Source: Rhodopirellula sp. SM50 (GTDB lineage: Bacteria; Planctomycetota; Planctomycetia; Pirellulales; Pirellulaceae). From it: DNA of 64,000 nucleotides. Location: the NCBI RefSeq assembly GCF_002289565.1, contig NZ_NTFY01000060.1:124001-188000 (forward strand). The letters run 5' to 3'. Positions 52,459 to 62,600 of this stretch are shown in pieces; the stretch's first letter is position 1, and each line of letters starts with the position of its first letter. A program made the translations under genes and the position numbers. The notes beneath the pieces are model-generated. The model saw nothing but the letters and a program-made list of their open reading frames with translations. It ran no database searches and was not told the origin of the DNA.

Positions 52459-55338
52459 GTGATCATCGGCGCGGAATTCGTCGATTCGCCCTCGGGGGTG
52501 AACAACGTCGGGCAAAGCTACGTGATTTTTGGTCAACCTGATGGCATCGAATTTGAAATCGACCCGAGTACCTTAAACGGAACCAATGGATTCCGAATCA
52601 ATGGAACGGCAGAAAACGATCGCTTAGGCCGCGTCGTCGCTAGGGCGGGCGACGTCAACGGTGATGGAAACGATGACCTACTCGTCAGCGCTTTTGCCGC
52701 CGATCCGAACGGGGTCAACGATGCCGGTGCAAGCTTCGTGATTTTTGGTCGTAGCGGAAGCTTTAACGCCGACGTGCAGGTTTCTGAGTTGGATGGCAAG
52801 AATGGATTTCGGATCAATGGAATCGCCCCCAGCGACTTCGCCGGCGATGATCTGGGCGGCGCTTTCGATCTCAACGGAGACGGCCTGGACGATTGGATCA
52901 TCGGAGCCCCCGGCGCTGACCCTGACGGTTTGTCCGCCGCCGGTGAGAATTACGTTCTGTTTGGTCAAAACTTTACCGGCGGCGAGGAAACTCAGTTGGG
53001 TGATGCGGCGAACAATCAACTCATCGCTTCGCAAGGGTTGAGCGTACGGGACGTGTTAATCGGGGGCGAAGGCGACGACACGCTTGTCAGCGACGGCGGC
53101 GGCGATGTGCTTCGAGGCGGCCAAGGCGATGACATCCTGGCGTTGATGGATGCCGATTTCTCCGGAGGCCGTCGCGTCCTCGGCGGCAACGGTTTTGACA
53201 CGCTGCGTCTTGACGGTGCCGGCTTGATACTTGACCTGACCGCAATCCCCGACAACCGTTTGGTCGACATCGAAGCGATCGACATCACCGGCTCGGGCGC
53301 CAATGCAATGGCGCTCGATGTTTCCGAAGTGTTGCGTTTGAGTTCACACAGCAACACGGTCACGGTTCTCAGGGACTTTGACGACGTGGTTGATTTCGGC
53401 AACGGCTGGACTCAGATCGCCGATGAAAACAGTGGTGGTCGCATCTTTGAAGTCTACACGCAAGGAAACGCGACGCTGAAGGTCCAGAGGTTGCACCATC
53501 GCCTGGCATTCCCTGCCGGCAATGGAGCAGACGATTGGACGGTTCGTCGCAACGGTTCGCAAGTCGAGGTGTTCGACAATGTTTTGTCGAATTTGATCAC
53601 GGCAATCGAAATCGATTCGTTGGCTTCACTCACGATGACGTCTCCACCGAGCGAGGCGTCGCGTTTGCAGATCGACTACGCCAGCGGAGGTTTTTTCGAA
53701 GTCCCGTCGGGCATTACCTTCACCGGTTCGAGCGGCAGGGACGAACTCGAATTGCTCGGCACCGGACTGACGTTGGCGACGTTCGTCTCGGGAAGTTCAT
53801 CGATGGGGACGGCCAGCCTGTTGACGACACAAGGTGGACCGTCGACGGCCATCACATTTAGCGACGTGGAACCGCTGAACGTCTCGGGGCTGGCGGGACT
53901 GTCCGTGCAAGGCCCGCTGAATGTCGGCGGGGAAACGCTTCAAATTCATTCTCTCGGTGCGGTCGACGTGGATGGATTGTCGTCCCTCTCCGGCGGAACG
54001 ATCGTTGCCCCGGGTGGGATCCATCTCGAATCATCCGAAGTCCTCTTCGGACACGGCGCGGTCGACGCACCCGTTTCATCGGATGCCGGTTCGACAATCA
54101 CACTGTCCGCAGACAGCAGCCTTGGCGACGTGATGTCATTGGACGGCATCCACCTGGACGGTCGATTGAATCTGGGTCCGCACACGATCACCTTGCGCGA
54201 CGGACACAAGGCGGTACTCGGCTCACAAACGACGCTCGGTTCAGCGAGCGAAAACGGCACGCTCGTGTCGGACAATGGAATTGAGCTTGCTGACACCCGT
54301 ACGCTGGTCGGTCGTGGCGTGATCGACACCATCAACGGCGAGTTTGAGAACCAGGGCTTCGTTCAGGGCACCGGAGCGGGTTTGATCTTCAATCACCTCG
54401 TCACGGGGGCAGGCGACTTCGGCGGCGTCACGACTTTCAACGGCGGCACGGACTTCGGGAACAGTCCGACCCAGACCGATGCAGGTGTGATTACCTTTGC
54501 AGCGGCTAACACTCATACGGTGGAATTGGGCGGTCTGATCGCGGGCGGTGAATATGACCAAGTGAATGCCGAGTCGGCGAATCTGGACGGGATACTGGAG
54601 GTTCGATTCATTGACCTCGGAAACGGCTATCAGCCGCAGGTCGGCGATTCCTTCAGCATCGTAACGGCCGACTCGGTCAGTGGCAGTTTCCCGTGCGTCG
54701 ACCTGCCCGCGCTGCCAGAGGACTTGGCGTGGGACGTCATCTATGACAGCGATGAAGTTCGCTTGGATATCGTCCGCATCCCCGATGTGGAATCGATCGT
54801 GATCAACGATGGCACCAGCAGTCGGTCGCAAATCACTTCGGTCACGATCCGTTTCGTCAGCGAAGTGGACCATGCTGCGCTTGAAAACGCGTTTGCATTG
54901 ACAAACATCGGCACGAACATCGCCGTCGGAACGATCACCGTCACGGCGAGCGACGAGGGCGGCACGACGTCGGCGATGCTGTCGTTTTCCGGTGATTCAA
55001 CGATTCCGGGCAGCAACTCGCTGGCCGATGGTAATTATCGATTGGAGATCATCGCCGATCAGGTGGTCACTCCGGGAGACAACGCAATGCGTTCGGACGT
55101 CGTGTTCGGCGGACAAACCGCGGGGCAGCCGAACAACGACGATTTCTTTCGGCTGTTCGGCGACACCGACGGCGACGGTGATGTCGACGGCCAGGACTAC
55201 GGCCGTTTCGGACTTTCATTCCTGCGGCTCTCCGGCGACCCGAATTACGATTCGGACCTCGACTACGACTTGGACGGCGATGTCGATGGTCAGGACTACG
55301 GACGCTTCGGCCTGCGCTTCTTACGACAGCGGAATTGA
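52459..55338 (+). CDS. Giant FG-GAP/RTX secreted protein, part after the in-frame TGA
   Basis: 959 residues from a GTG at 52459, which has no ribosome-binding site and lies inside a repeat, so it is not a credible start: this is the continuation of the gene at 47332. It holds the end of repeat 19, repeats 20 and 21, the third RTX-like block (GQNFTGGEETQLGDAANN, then GGEGDDTLVSDGGGDVLRGG), a beta-rich stretch that resembles autotransporter-associated repeats (from about 53850 to 54700), an Ig-like segment, and a C-terminal dockerin-like pair of calcium loops, DTDGDGDVDGQDYGRFGL and DYDLDGDVDGQDYGRFGL. Without the stop the protein would have 2668 residues. If the stop is real, the third propeller and the dockerin are lost. 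Confidence 0.78.
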   Translation: MIIGAEFVDSPSGVNNVGQSYVIFGQPDGIEFEIDPSTLNGTNGFRINGTAENDRLGRVVARAGDVNGDGNDDLLVSAFAADPNGVNDAGASFVIFGRSGSFNADVQVSELDGKNGFRINGIAPSDFAGDDLGGAFDLNGDGLDDWIIGAPGADPDGLSAAGENYVLFGQNFTGGEETQLGDAANNQLIASQGLSVRDVLIGGEGDDTLVSDGGGDVLRGGQGDDILALMDADFSGGRRVLGGNGFDTLRLDGAGLILDLTAIPDNRLVDIEAIDITGSGANAMALDVSEVLRLSSHSNTVTVLRDFDDVVDFGNGWTQIADENSGGRIFEVYTQGNATLKVQRLHHRLAFPAGNGADDWTVRRNGSQVEVFDNVLSNLITAIEIDSLASLTMTSPPSEASRLQIDYASGGFFEVPSGITFTGSSGRDELELLGTGLTLATFVSGSSSMGTASLLTTQGGPSTAITFSDVEPLNVSGLAGLSVQGPLNVGGETLQIHSLGAVDVDGLSSLSGGTIVAPGGIHLESSEVLFGHGAVDAPVSSDAGSTITLSADSSLGDVMSLDGIHLDGRLNLGPHTITLRDGHKAVLGSQTTLGSASENGTLVSDNGIELADTRTLVGRGVIDTINGEFENQGFVQGTGAGLIFNHLVTGAGDFGGVTTFNGGTDFGNSPTQTDAGVITFAAANTHTVELGGLIAGGEYDQVNAESANLDGILEVRFIDLGNGYQPQVGDSFSIVTADSVSGSFPCVDLPALPEDLAWDVIYDSDEVRLDIVRIPDVESIVINDGTSSRSQITSVTIRFVSEVDHAALENAFALTNIGTNIAVGTITVTASDEGGTTSAMLSFSGDSTIPGSNSLADGNYRLEIIADQVVTPGDNAMRSDVVFGGQTAGQPNNDDFFRLFGDTDGDGDVDGQDYGRFGLSFLRLSGDPNYDSDLDYDLDGDVDGQDYGRFGLRFLRQRN

Positions 55339-55553
55339 ACCCGCCAGTGCCCCAACGACGCCGTGCCCCGTCACTGCAACGCGCCACCCGGCGCCGTGGC
55401 GTTGCGTGTCAAGCCAGCCCCAAACGGCCGTCGGAGTGCGAATTCAGAGAAAACGCCGGAAACTTGCTAATAAATTCCTTCGCGATGAGTCTGATCCTGT
55501 GAGAGGATAACGGGGTCGTGATTCAATTTTGCCTGGCGGACCGAACCGAATTC

Positions 55554-56129
55554 ATGTTGAAACAGACTCCTGATGTCAAACAATCGGGCGCCGAGGGCGA
55601 GTGCCAACTCCCCCTGCGCGCCTTGTTTGAGACCGAGGAGACGCCACTGTTGCGTTACGCGTTTTCGCTGACGGGACGGCGTGCGGTGGCGGAAGAAATC
55701 GTCCAAGAGGTTTTTTTGCAGCTGCATTCCCGCTGGGACCAAGTGGAAACGCCCAAGGCGTGGCTGTTCCGCAGCGTCCGCAATCGGGCCTTCAGCTACA
55801 TCCGACACATCAAACGCGAATCGCTCTCCAGCGATGACGGCAAACCGTCATCGGACTACAGCGACACCGGCTTCAACGAAACCGGAGACGAGACGCCTGA
55901 AGACATGCTGCTGCGAATGGAAGCCGCCGGCGCCCTGCGACAAAGCTTGCTGGAACTCGATGAATCGGATCGGCAGCTGGTCAGGCTGAAGTATTTCGAA
56001 GACCTCACTTACCGCGACATCAGCATCCAAACCGGACTCACCATCGGCAACGTGGGCTACCGATTGCACCACATTTTAAAAAAGCTGGCCGGCAAACTCC
56101 GACCACTCGGAATCGACGGAAGCTCATGA
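55554..56129 (+). CDS. RNA polymerase sigma factor, ECF type
   Basis: 191 residues from the ATG at 55554; a GTG at 55518 would add 12 residues and cannot be excluded. Sigma-70 region 2 is seen in LLRYAFSLTGRRAVAEEIVQ, EVFLQLHSRW and KAWLFRSVRNRAFSYIR; region 4 in LLELDESDRQLVRLKYFEDL, TYRDISIQTGLTIGNVGYRL and HHILKKLAGKL, a helix-turn-helix that reads the -35 element. Regions 1 and 3 are missing, as expected for ECF factors. The stop codon overlaps the start of the vWA protein by four bases (ATGA), and that protein has an anti-sigma-like membrane layout, so the pair is probably a sigma/anti-sigma unit. Confidence 0.92.
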   Translation: MLKQTPDVKQSGAEGECQLPLRALFETEETPLLRYAFSLTGRRAVAEEIVQEVFLQLHSRWDQVETPKAWLFRSVRNRAFSYIRHIKRESLSSDDGKPSSDYSDTGFNETGDETPEDMLLRMEAAGALRQSLLELDESDRQLVRLKYFEDLTYRDISIQTGLTIGNVGYRLHHILKKLAGKLRPLGIDGSS

Positions 56130-59100
56130 ACGACGCATCTCAAAACGACCGCCTGGACCCCGATCTGGAAGCTCGCATCGTTGCCCTCGTGCTCGGCGAA
56201 GCATCAGAGCTAGAACGCGATCAACTGAATCGATTGATCGAGCAGCGTCCGGAATTGGCAGCGGTCAAAAAACAATTCGAATCCATCGATGGACTCATGC
56301 GCGACGTCAGCTCGGACGAAGCCCCGCCGGAAGACGAGGACTGGAAACTGCCCGCGGAGAGACGACACAAAGTGCTGGCTGCGATCAGTGGCCAAGCGAA
56401 ACAACCCGGCGACGCGCGACCACGGTTGCGGACGAGTCACTTCTGGAATGTCGCTCCCGCTGTCATTTCACTGGGCATCGCCGGCCTCTTCCTGATGCTC
56501 GCCACCGGGGCGTTCATGATGCTGCGATCAAACCGAGTCGGCTCGGTCGCGACCGATCGCGAACACGACTTTGCCGCAGACTTCGGTGTCGCGGAGTCCG
56601 CCTCGGCAGAGTTCGAAGCGTCTAATGGCGTAGACGATCTGTTCGAAGACGAATACGTGCTCAGCGGCCCGCAAACCAAATTCCGCGCTGTCCAACCGGC
56701 AAGACCTGCAGCCCCGACCGTCCCGCAAAGCGGCGTCACCTTCGGCGACACCGCGGATTCGAAATCCTCGCTGTCGGCGATTCGAGACAGTCTGGGTGTC
56801 GATGCGATCAAGAAGGAGGCCATGCCCCCGTCAGCCTATTACTTGCAAGACGATGTGCAGTACTACCCGACGGCTCCCAGCTACCCGACGGCTCCCAGTA
56901 CCGCGTTGCCGGAAGTGGCCGCCGCAGCCGATGAATCGGGCGCGACCAACGGCCAGACCTTCCGATCGAAAGACAATCGGAGCGAAGCAGATTCGTCACC
57001 AGATTTCGCCGCCGGCGGGATGCGGCGTTTCGATGATGGGATCGAGCGTTCCGATCAGGTCGCAACGGCAGAGCCACAAGCGGCCGCCAGATTCGGCAGA
57101 GGTGTCAACGATTTTGAAACCGCGCAGCGCGGTGAAGCAAAACAATTCGCCGAGGGCAAGAACGGCGCGGCCGACAGAGCATTCGGCTTCCAAAGCGGGG
57201 CAGGCGGCGCGACGGGCGGTGCGATGGGCGGTGCGATGGGCGGTGGCGGATTCGGCGGCGGGATCGGCGGAGGAGATTTCGAAAGCAATGCGTCCCCACA
57301 ACAAGGACTGGCCGAGTCGTTTGATCGCCCAATGGCCGAGATGGAGATGATGGAGGGGATGAGCATGATGGGCGAGGCAAGCGTCCCGCCGGCCAATCGC
57401 CCAGGCAGCGGTCGATTTTACGACTCCGACGCCCTGTCGTATTCCATCCCTGCTCCCGAAAGCGCACCGGAAGCCGTAGTACCGGATGCCATGTTGCACG
57501 ACTTGGAGGAGCGATTGGATCTCGCAGAGACCGCCCCAGCGGAGCAAGCATTCAACCAAGAACATTTCCTCGACACCCCCCAAATCGTCATTCCCCAAGC
57601 GGAGGAACCCGCGCTATTGGGGACCCGCGTTGCCGGTCGGCGCACCCGTGCCGCGATCGCTGGAAAAACGGCCACGCTCAGTGATCTGCAACCCGAGCCT
57701 TCGCAACCACCGACAAACTGGAGCGTGGAGATGAATCGGGACACGCTTCCAGAGCTCGAAGCCGCGCTCGATGGGTTCGACGGACTCGGCGCGGCCGATC
57801 AAGCGGAAAAGCAAAGCAACCGACAAAAGGGACTTCTGCAGCAGAACGGCCAAGTCGCAAGCAAAGGCCAGAGCGTCTATCTGTTTGATGAGTCGGCGGA
57901 GAATTCAGTATCAAGGTTGCTGAAACGATCGAGCGTGACAAAATCGCCAGCGCCCGCCGGCCTGGACGAGAAAGACGCTGCCAGCGAAGCGTTTTCCACC
58001 TTCTCGCTGCACGTCAGTGATGTCTCGTTCAAACTCGCCGCCGCGGCATTGGCCCAGGGCGAATGGCCCGAGCCGGCGAAAATTCGCATCGAAGAATTTG
58101 TCAATGCACTGGATTATGGCGATCCGATGCCCAGCCAAGACGAAAAGGTTGCCTGCCGACTCGAGCAAGCCATCCATCCGTTTCTGCAACAACGCAACCT
58201 GCTGCGTGTGTCAATGCGGACCGCCGCCGCCGGACGGGCCAGCAACACACCGCTGCGTCTGACGTTCCTGTTGGACAACTCCGGTTCCATGGAACGCGTC
58301 GACCGGCAACAAACCGTCCGCCACGCATTCGCTCTGCTCGCCGGGCAACTCAAACCACTCGATCAAGTCACCTTGATCAGCTTCGCACGCCAACCGCGAC
58401 TGCTGGCCGACAAGGTCGACGGAGCCCAGGCACAACGGCTCGTCGAGCTGATCGACAACTTGCCCAGCGAAGGTGGGACGAACATCGAAGCGGCATTGCA
58501 ACTGGCGTTTGAAAAAGCCCGCGAACACCAAACCGACGGCGCGCAGAACCGAATCATTTTGCTCACCGATGGCGCCGTCAACTTGGGCAACGCCGACCCC
58601 GAAAGCCTTTCGCGACGGATCACCACGATCCGTGAAGCGGGCATCGCATTTGATGCCGCCGGCATCGTCGCCGAAGGACTCAACGACGAAATCCTGGAAG
58701 CGCTGACCCGCAAGGGCGACGGCCGATACTACCTGCTCGACTCACCCGAAGATGCCGACGACGGCTTCGCCAGCCAAATCGCCGGCGCCCTCCGCCCGTC
58801 GGCCAAGAACGTCAAAGTACAAATCGAATTCAATCCCAAACGCGTCGGCCACTACAAATTGCTCGGCTTTGAAAAACACTTGCTCAAGAAAGAAGATTTT
58901 CGCAACGACAAGGTCGACGCCGCCGAAATGGCCGCGGCCGAAGCGGGAGTGGCGGTCTATCAATTCCAAGCCAAACCCGATGGCGAAGGAGACGTCGGTT
59001 CGGTCTCGGTCAGGTTCCAAGACCTGTCGACCGGACAGATGATCGAAAACCGCTGGCCGATCCCGTACCAACCCAACGCACCACGCCCCGACCAAGCCTC

Positions 59101-59293
59101 CGAATCCATTCGCATCGCAACCGCCGCCGCACTGTTCGCGGCCAAGCTCCGCGGCGATCCGCTCGGCGCCAACGTCGACCTGAAAACGCTCTCCGATCTG
59201 CTGAACGGATTACCCGACCAAGACCGAAATCGCAAGCGAGTTCAACAACTCCAAATGATGATCAGCCAAGCCCGACAGCTGGTCGGGAATTGA
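56126..59293 (+). CDS. Membrane-anchored vWA domain protein, probable anti-sigma fusion
   Basis: 1055 residues. The first 110 residues are a cytoplasmic part of anti-sigma type (LVLGEASELERDQLNRLIEQ, then RRHKVLAAI), followed by one transmembrane helix (VAPAVISLGIAGLFLMLATG, about 112-136). A long low-complexity stretch follows, with a tandem YPTAPS and a glycine-rich GGAMGGAMGGGGFGGGIGGG. At about 620 a YfbK-type conserved domain starts (FSTFSLHVSDVSF, FVNALDYGDP), then a vWA domain from about 712 with the MIDAS motif FLLDNSGSM and later GGTNIEAAL and LLTDGAVNLG, and a C-terminal domain typical of this family to the end. The vWA part should face the periplasm and bind metal and protein. Coupling to the sigma factor suggests that surface binding is sensed and signalled to it. 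Confidence 0.88.
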   Translation: MNDASQNDRLDPDLEARIVALVLGEASELERDQLNRLIEQRPELAAVKKQFESIDGLMRDVSSDEAPPEDEDWKLPAERRHKVLAAISGQAKQPGDARPRLRTSHFWNVAPAVISLGIAGLFLMLATGAFMMLRSNRVGSVATDREHDFAADFGVAESASAEFEASNGVDDLFEDEYVLSGPQTKFRAVQPARPAAPTVPQSGVTFGDTADSKSSLSAIRDSLGVDAIKKEAMPPSAYYLQDDVQYYPTAPSYPTAPSTALPEVAAAADESGATNGQTFRSKDNRSEADSSPDFAAGGMRRFDDGIERSDQVATAEPQAAARFGRGVNDFETAQRGEAKQFAEGKNGAADRAFGFQSGAGGATGGAMGGAMGGGGFGGGIGGGDFESNASPQQGLAESFDRPMAEMEMMEGMSMMGEASVPPANRPGSGRFYDSDALSYSIPAPESAPEAVVPDAMLHDLEERLDLAETAPAEQAFNQEHFLDTPQIVIPQAEEPALLGTRVAGRRTRAAIAGKTATLSDLQPEPSQPPTNWSVEMNRDTLPELEAALDGFDGLGAADQAEKQSNRQKGLLQQNGQVASKGQSVYLFDESAENSVSRLLKRSSVTKSPAPAGLDEKDAASEAFSTFSLHVSDVSFKLAAAALAQGEWPEPAKIRIEEFVNALDYGDPMPSQDEKVACRLEQAIHPFLQQRNLLRVSMRTAAAGRASNTPLRLTFLLDNSGSMERVDRQQTVRHAFALLAGQLKPLDQVTLISFARQPRLLADKVDGAQAQRLVELIDNLPSEGGTNIEAALQLAFEKAREHQTDGAQNRIILLTDGAVNLGNADPESLSRRITTIREAGIAFDAAGIVAEGLNDEILEALTRKGDGRYYLLDSPEDADDGFASQIAGALRPSAKNVKVQIEFNPKRVGHYKLLGFEKHLLKKEDFRNDKVDAAEMAAAEAGVAVYQFQAKPDGEGDVGSVSVRFQDLSTGQMIENRWPIPYQPNAPRPDQASESIRIATAAALFAAKLRGDPLGANVDLKTLSDLLNGLPDQDRNRKRVQQLQMMISQARQLVGN

Positions 59294-59385
59294 GTTGATT
59301 TAAGATTTCAAGTTTCAAGTTTCAAGTTTGCTGACTCTGACGGAATCTATCGATGGCATTCAGCTTGTCTGTTGAGAGATTCTCT

Positions 59386-59586
59386 AGGCCCGGAGGGCCG
59401 GCAGAGTGTCTGCCGGTGGCGTCAGCCACCGGAGATGATCCCAAGGAATGTCCAAGGCCCGAAGGGCCGACACAATGCCCTGGGGTTCAGTGCCCGATTG
59501 TGTCGGCCCTTCAGGCCTTCGCGTTCGAATACCCATGGACCGGTGGCTGACGCCACCGGCAAGCATTGTGCCAGCCCTCCGGGCCT
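59386..59586. repeat. About 200-base compound palindrome (GGCCCGGAGGGCC type)
   Basis: Outer ends AGGCCCGGAGGGCCGGCA and GCCAGCCCTCCGGGCCT are inverted; further in are GCCGGTGGCGTCAGCCACCGG and its partner CCGGTGGCTGACGCCACCGG, and the innermost pair is AGGCCCGAAGGGCCGACACA and TGTGTCGGCCCTTCAGGCCT. Three nested inverted repeats therefore share one centre near 59490. No transposase is present. It fills most of the gap between the vWA gene and the large membrane protein gene, 59294-59621. Confidence 0.8.
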
Positions 59587-59621
59587 CAGCAACCAGACTC
59601 GCCCCCCAAGGAATCGCATCC

Positions 59622-62600
59622 ATGAACGCATCAACATCGCCCGTGCCCAAAACTGCGTTCGCCATTTTTACAACGTTGTTCCTGCTGGGACTGCCGTTGC
59701 CACCGAGCCCTCCCTGTCACGCCCAGGAGGATGCACCGCAAGCCAAGCTGAGCAGTTCCATTGCCGGTGATGGCAGCGGCACGATCGTCGTGGAAGCCCG
59801 CGGACAAATCCCCGCCCCCCCGGTTTTCTATACGGCCAAGGCCACGTCGACTGCAAACGTCTCGACCGAACGGATCGAGCAAGTCATCCAGCTGACGGCG
59901 AAAGTCATCCAGGGGCGCGCCAAGACATTGAGTTTTGGACTCCGCGGACCAGACGCGATCAGCGATGTCCAGGGCGAAAACCTGCGGTCTTGGTCTGTCC
60001 GCCGCGAAGGCGAGGAGCGATTCCTGGACCTGCACGTCAATCAAGACGCGACCGAGTTAACGGTGGAGATCAAAACACGCTCGGAGAAACTGCAACTTCC
60101 CGCAACCATCGACCTGACGCACCTGACCCCGGGCGAGTCTGTCGGTTTCGATTCGATTGTCACCATCATCGATGCTGCCGAAGTAGCCGTGACCGTCCAA
60201 TCGGTCAGCGGGTTTGTCCCCTTGGATTCTGGCGATCGGGCCAAGCGTTTCCAGACGGCCGGCGGCGGCCAAATCCAGCTCTCCCTGCAGCGCGACGGCG
60301 CCGCTCCCGCAGCGGTCGAACTCGTCGACACCACCTTGCGCGGCGAACTGCATCCCGATGGAAAATCGATTCGCTTCCAGCTTCGCAGCACCGCAAACGT
60401 CACCCAGGCGGGTGCCGAAATCACGATTCTCTCCGGCAATGCCGCCGTCAGCGAGGTGCCTGTCGACGACAACTACCAATTACAGCTCTCGACGCCCAAC
60501 GGGCAATCGGTTTACCAGCTGACCTTTGCCGATGCCGGCAGCTTTCCGGTGGCACTCGATTTCGTCGCCACCCTGGACGCCCCCGCTCCCAATGTGCATC
60601 GCATGGACATCACCATCGCCGCCAGCGCCGTGGTTCCCTTGACCCTCGAGGGACTGGAATCCGACCTCGAGTTTGATCGCGATCAAGAATCGGTCGTGCC
60701 GCTTCGCAAGGACGACGCCTGGCTCGGTTTCTTGCCGGCCACCGGCCGCGCGAAACTGCAGTGGAAAACCGCACGTCAAACCGGCGAAGGAAAACTGTTC
60801 TTCACCACCACCGGCAAGATCGAAGCGAAAGTCGGCACCGGACTGCTGCGTCAAGATCACCAGATCACCTATCAAGTGCTTCAAGGCGAACTGAAATCGT
60901 TTCAAATCGGGTTACGCGGACCGGGCGAAATCCTCGACGTCCAGGGCGACAACATCGTCGGCTGGAAAGTCACCGAGTCGGGGCAATCGCGTCAGCTCGA
61001 CGTCACCCTCAACCAGCCGATCACCGGCCAAAGCCAGATCAACGTGCGCAGCCAAACGCCGCTGGGCGCGTTTCCTGTGCGAGTCGAAGGGCTGCGACTG
61101 GTCCCGGTCGGCGCGATCCGTCATTCGGGATTCCTGCGGCTGACGAACCTGGGATCGGTGCGGCTGGAACCGACGCTGCTGAGCGGCATGAATCAGCTGG
61201 CACCGGATCAGTTCCCCGGCGATTCGATCGAAGCCCGTCAAGTTTTCGTGTACCGCTTCCCCGCCGCCGAGCACAGCTTTACCGTCGCCGCGGATCGCAT
61301 CCAACCGGAGGTCAACGTTTCCGAACTGGTGCTTTACGAATTGGCCGAGACGGATCGTGTGGTCCGGGCGGACATTGAACTGGACATTCGCGAAGCCCCG
61401 ATACGCGAGTGGGATTTTGGAATTCCGTCGGACTATTCCGTGGTCTCGGTCACCGGAGCGAGCGTCGCCGACTACATCACCGCAACGGCCGTCACGGGTG
61501 GTCGCCGCAATTTGAAAGTCATCTTCGGCCAAGACGTGATCGGGCGCCAGCTCGTCGCACTGCACTTGGAAAAAAGCGAAGCCGCGTCGGAGGGCGACTG
61601 GAACCTGCCACGCATCGAATACCCCGACGCCAAATCGGTCCGCGGCGATCTGGGAATCATCGGCGCCCCCGGCTTTCGGATTTCAATCGCGTCGACAGAC
61701 TTGCTGGCCGAAAAACCCTTGTCGTACTTTCCCAAACCGACGCCGAACCTGCAGCAAGCCTTTCGCATTCGCCAACCGGGCTGGTCGGCCACGATGAGCG
61801 TCCAACAACTCGAGCGCAGTGTGCAGTCGGACGTCTTTCACCTCTATTCCCTGAGTGAAGAAACGGTCTACGGAAGCGCACTGATCAACTACTTCGTCAC
61901 CGGGTCGCCGGTTTCCGAATGGAACATCACCGTCCCGGCCACACTTGGCAATGTGATGGTCGACGGCAAAGACGTCCGCACCTACCGCAGAGAAGGCGAC
62001 ACGCTGATCGTTTCACTGCACCAACCCGTCATGGGCGCCTACACCCTGCTGGTGACCTTCGAAGAAAAACCCGACAAGAGCAACGGTTCGTTCAAACCCG
62101 GTCAAGTCGCTCCGATCGGCGTCCAGGGCGAACGTGGTTACATCCAAGTGGTCAGCCCGATGCAGGTGAAAATCCAAACCGAATCGATCTCCGATGACAT
62201 GCTCAACCTGGATCCGCTGGAATTGCCTGCGGAGCTCCGTCTGCTCAGTACCGCGCCTCCGCTGGGAACCTGGCAATACACCCAACGTCCCTTCGAATTG
62301 AACCTGAACGTCAGCTGGTTCGAGCCCGGCACCACCGCGACGCAGGTCGTGGAATTCGCCGAAGCCAACAGTCGTGTATCGCAGGACGGCGAACTGGTCA
62401 CCGACGTCGTGTACTTCGTCAAAACACGCGGGCAACGCACGTTGAAGATTCAGTTGCCCGGCGAACCGGTCCGACTGTGGGCCGTTTCGGTGGGCGGCCG
62501 GCCCGTCACGGCTCGGCAATCCGACGAGGCGACGTTGATCCCGATCCCCGGCGGCACGGACCCGAATGTTCCAGTGGAGGTCAGTTTGCGATTGGGCAAA

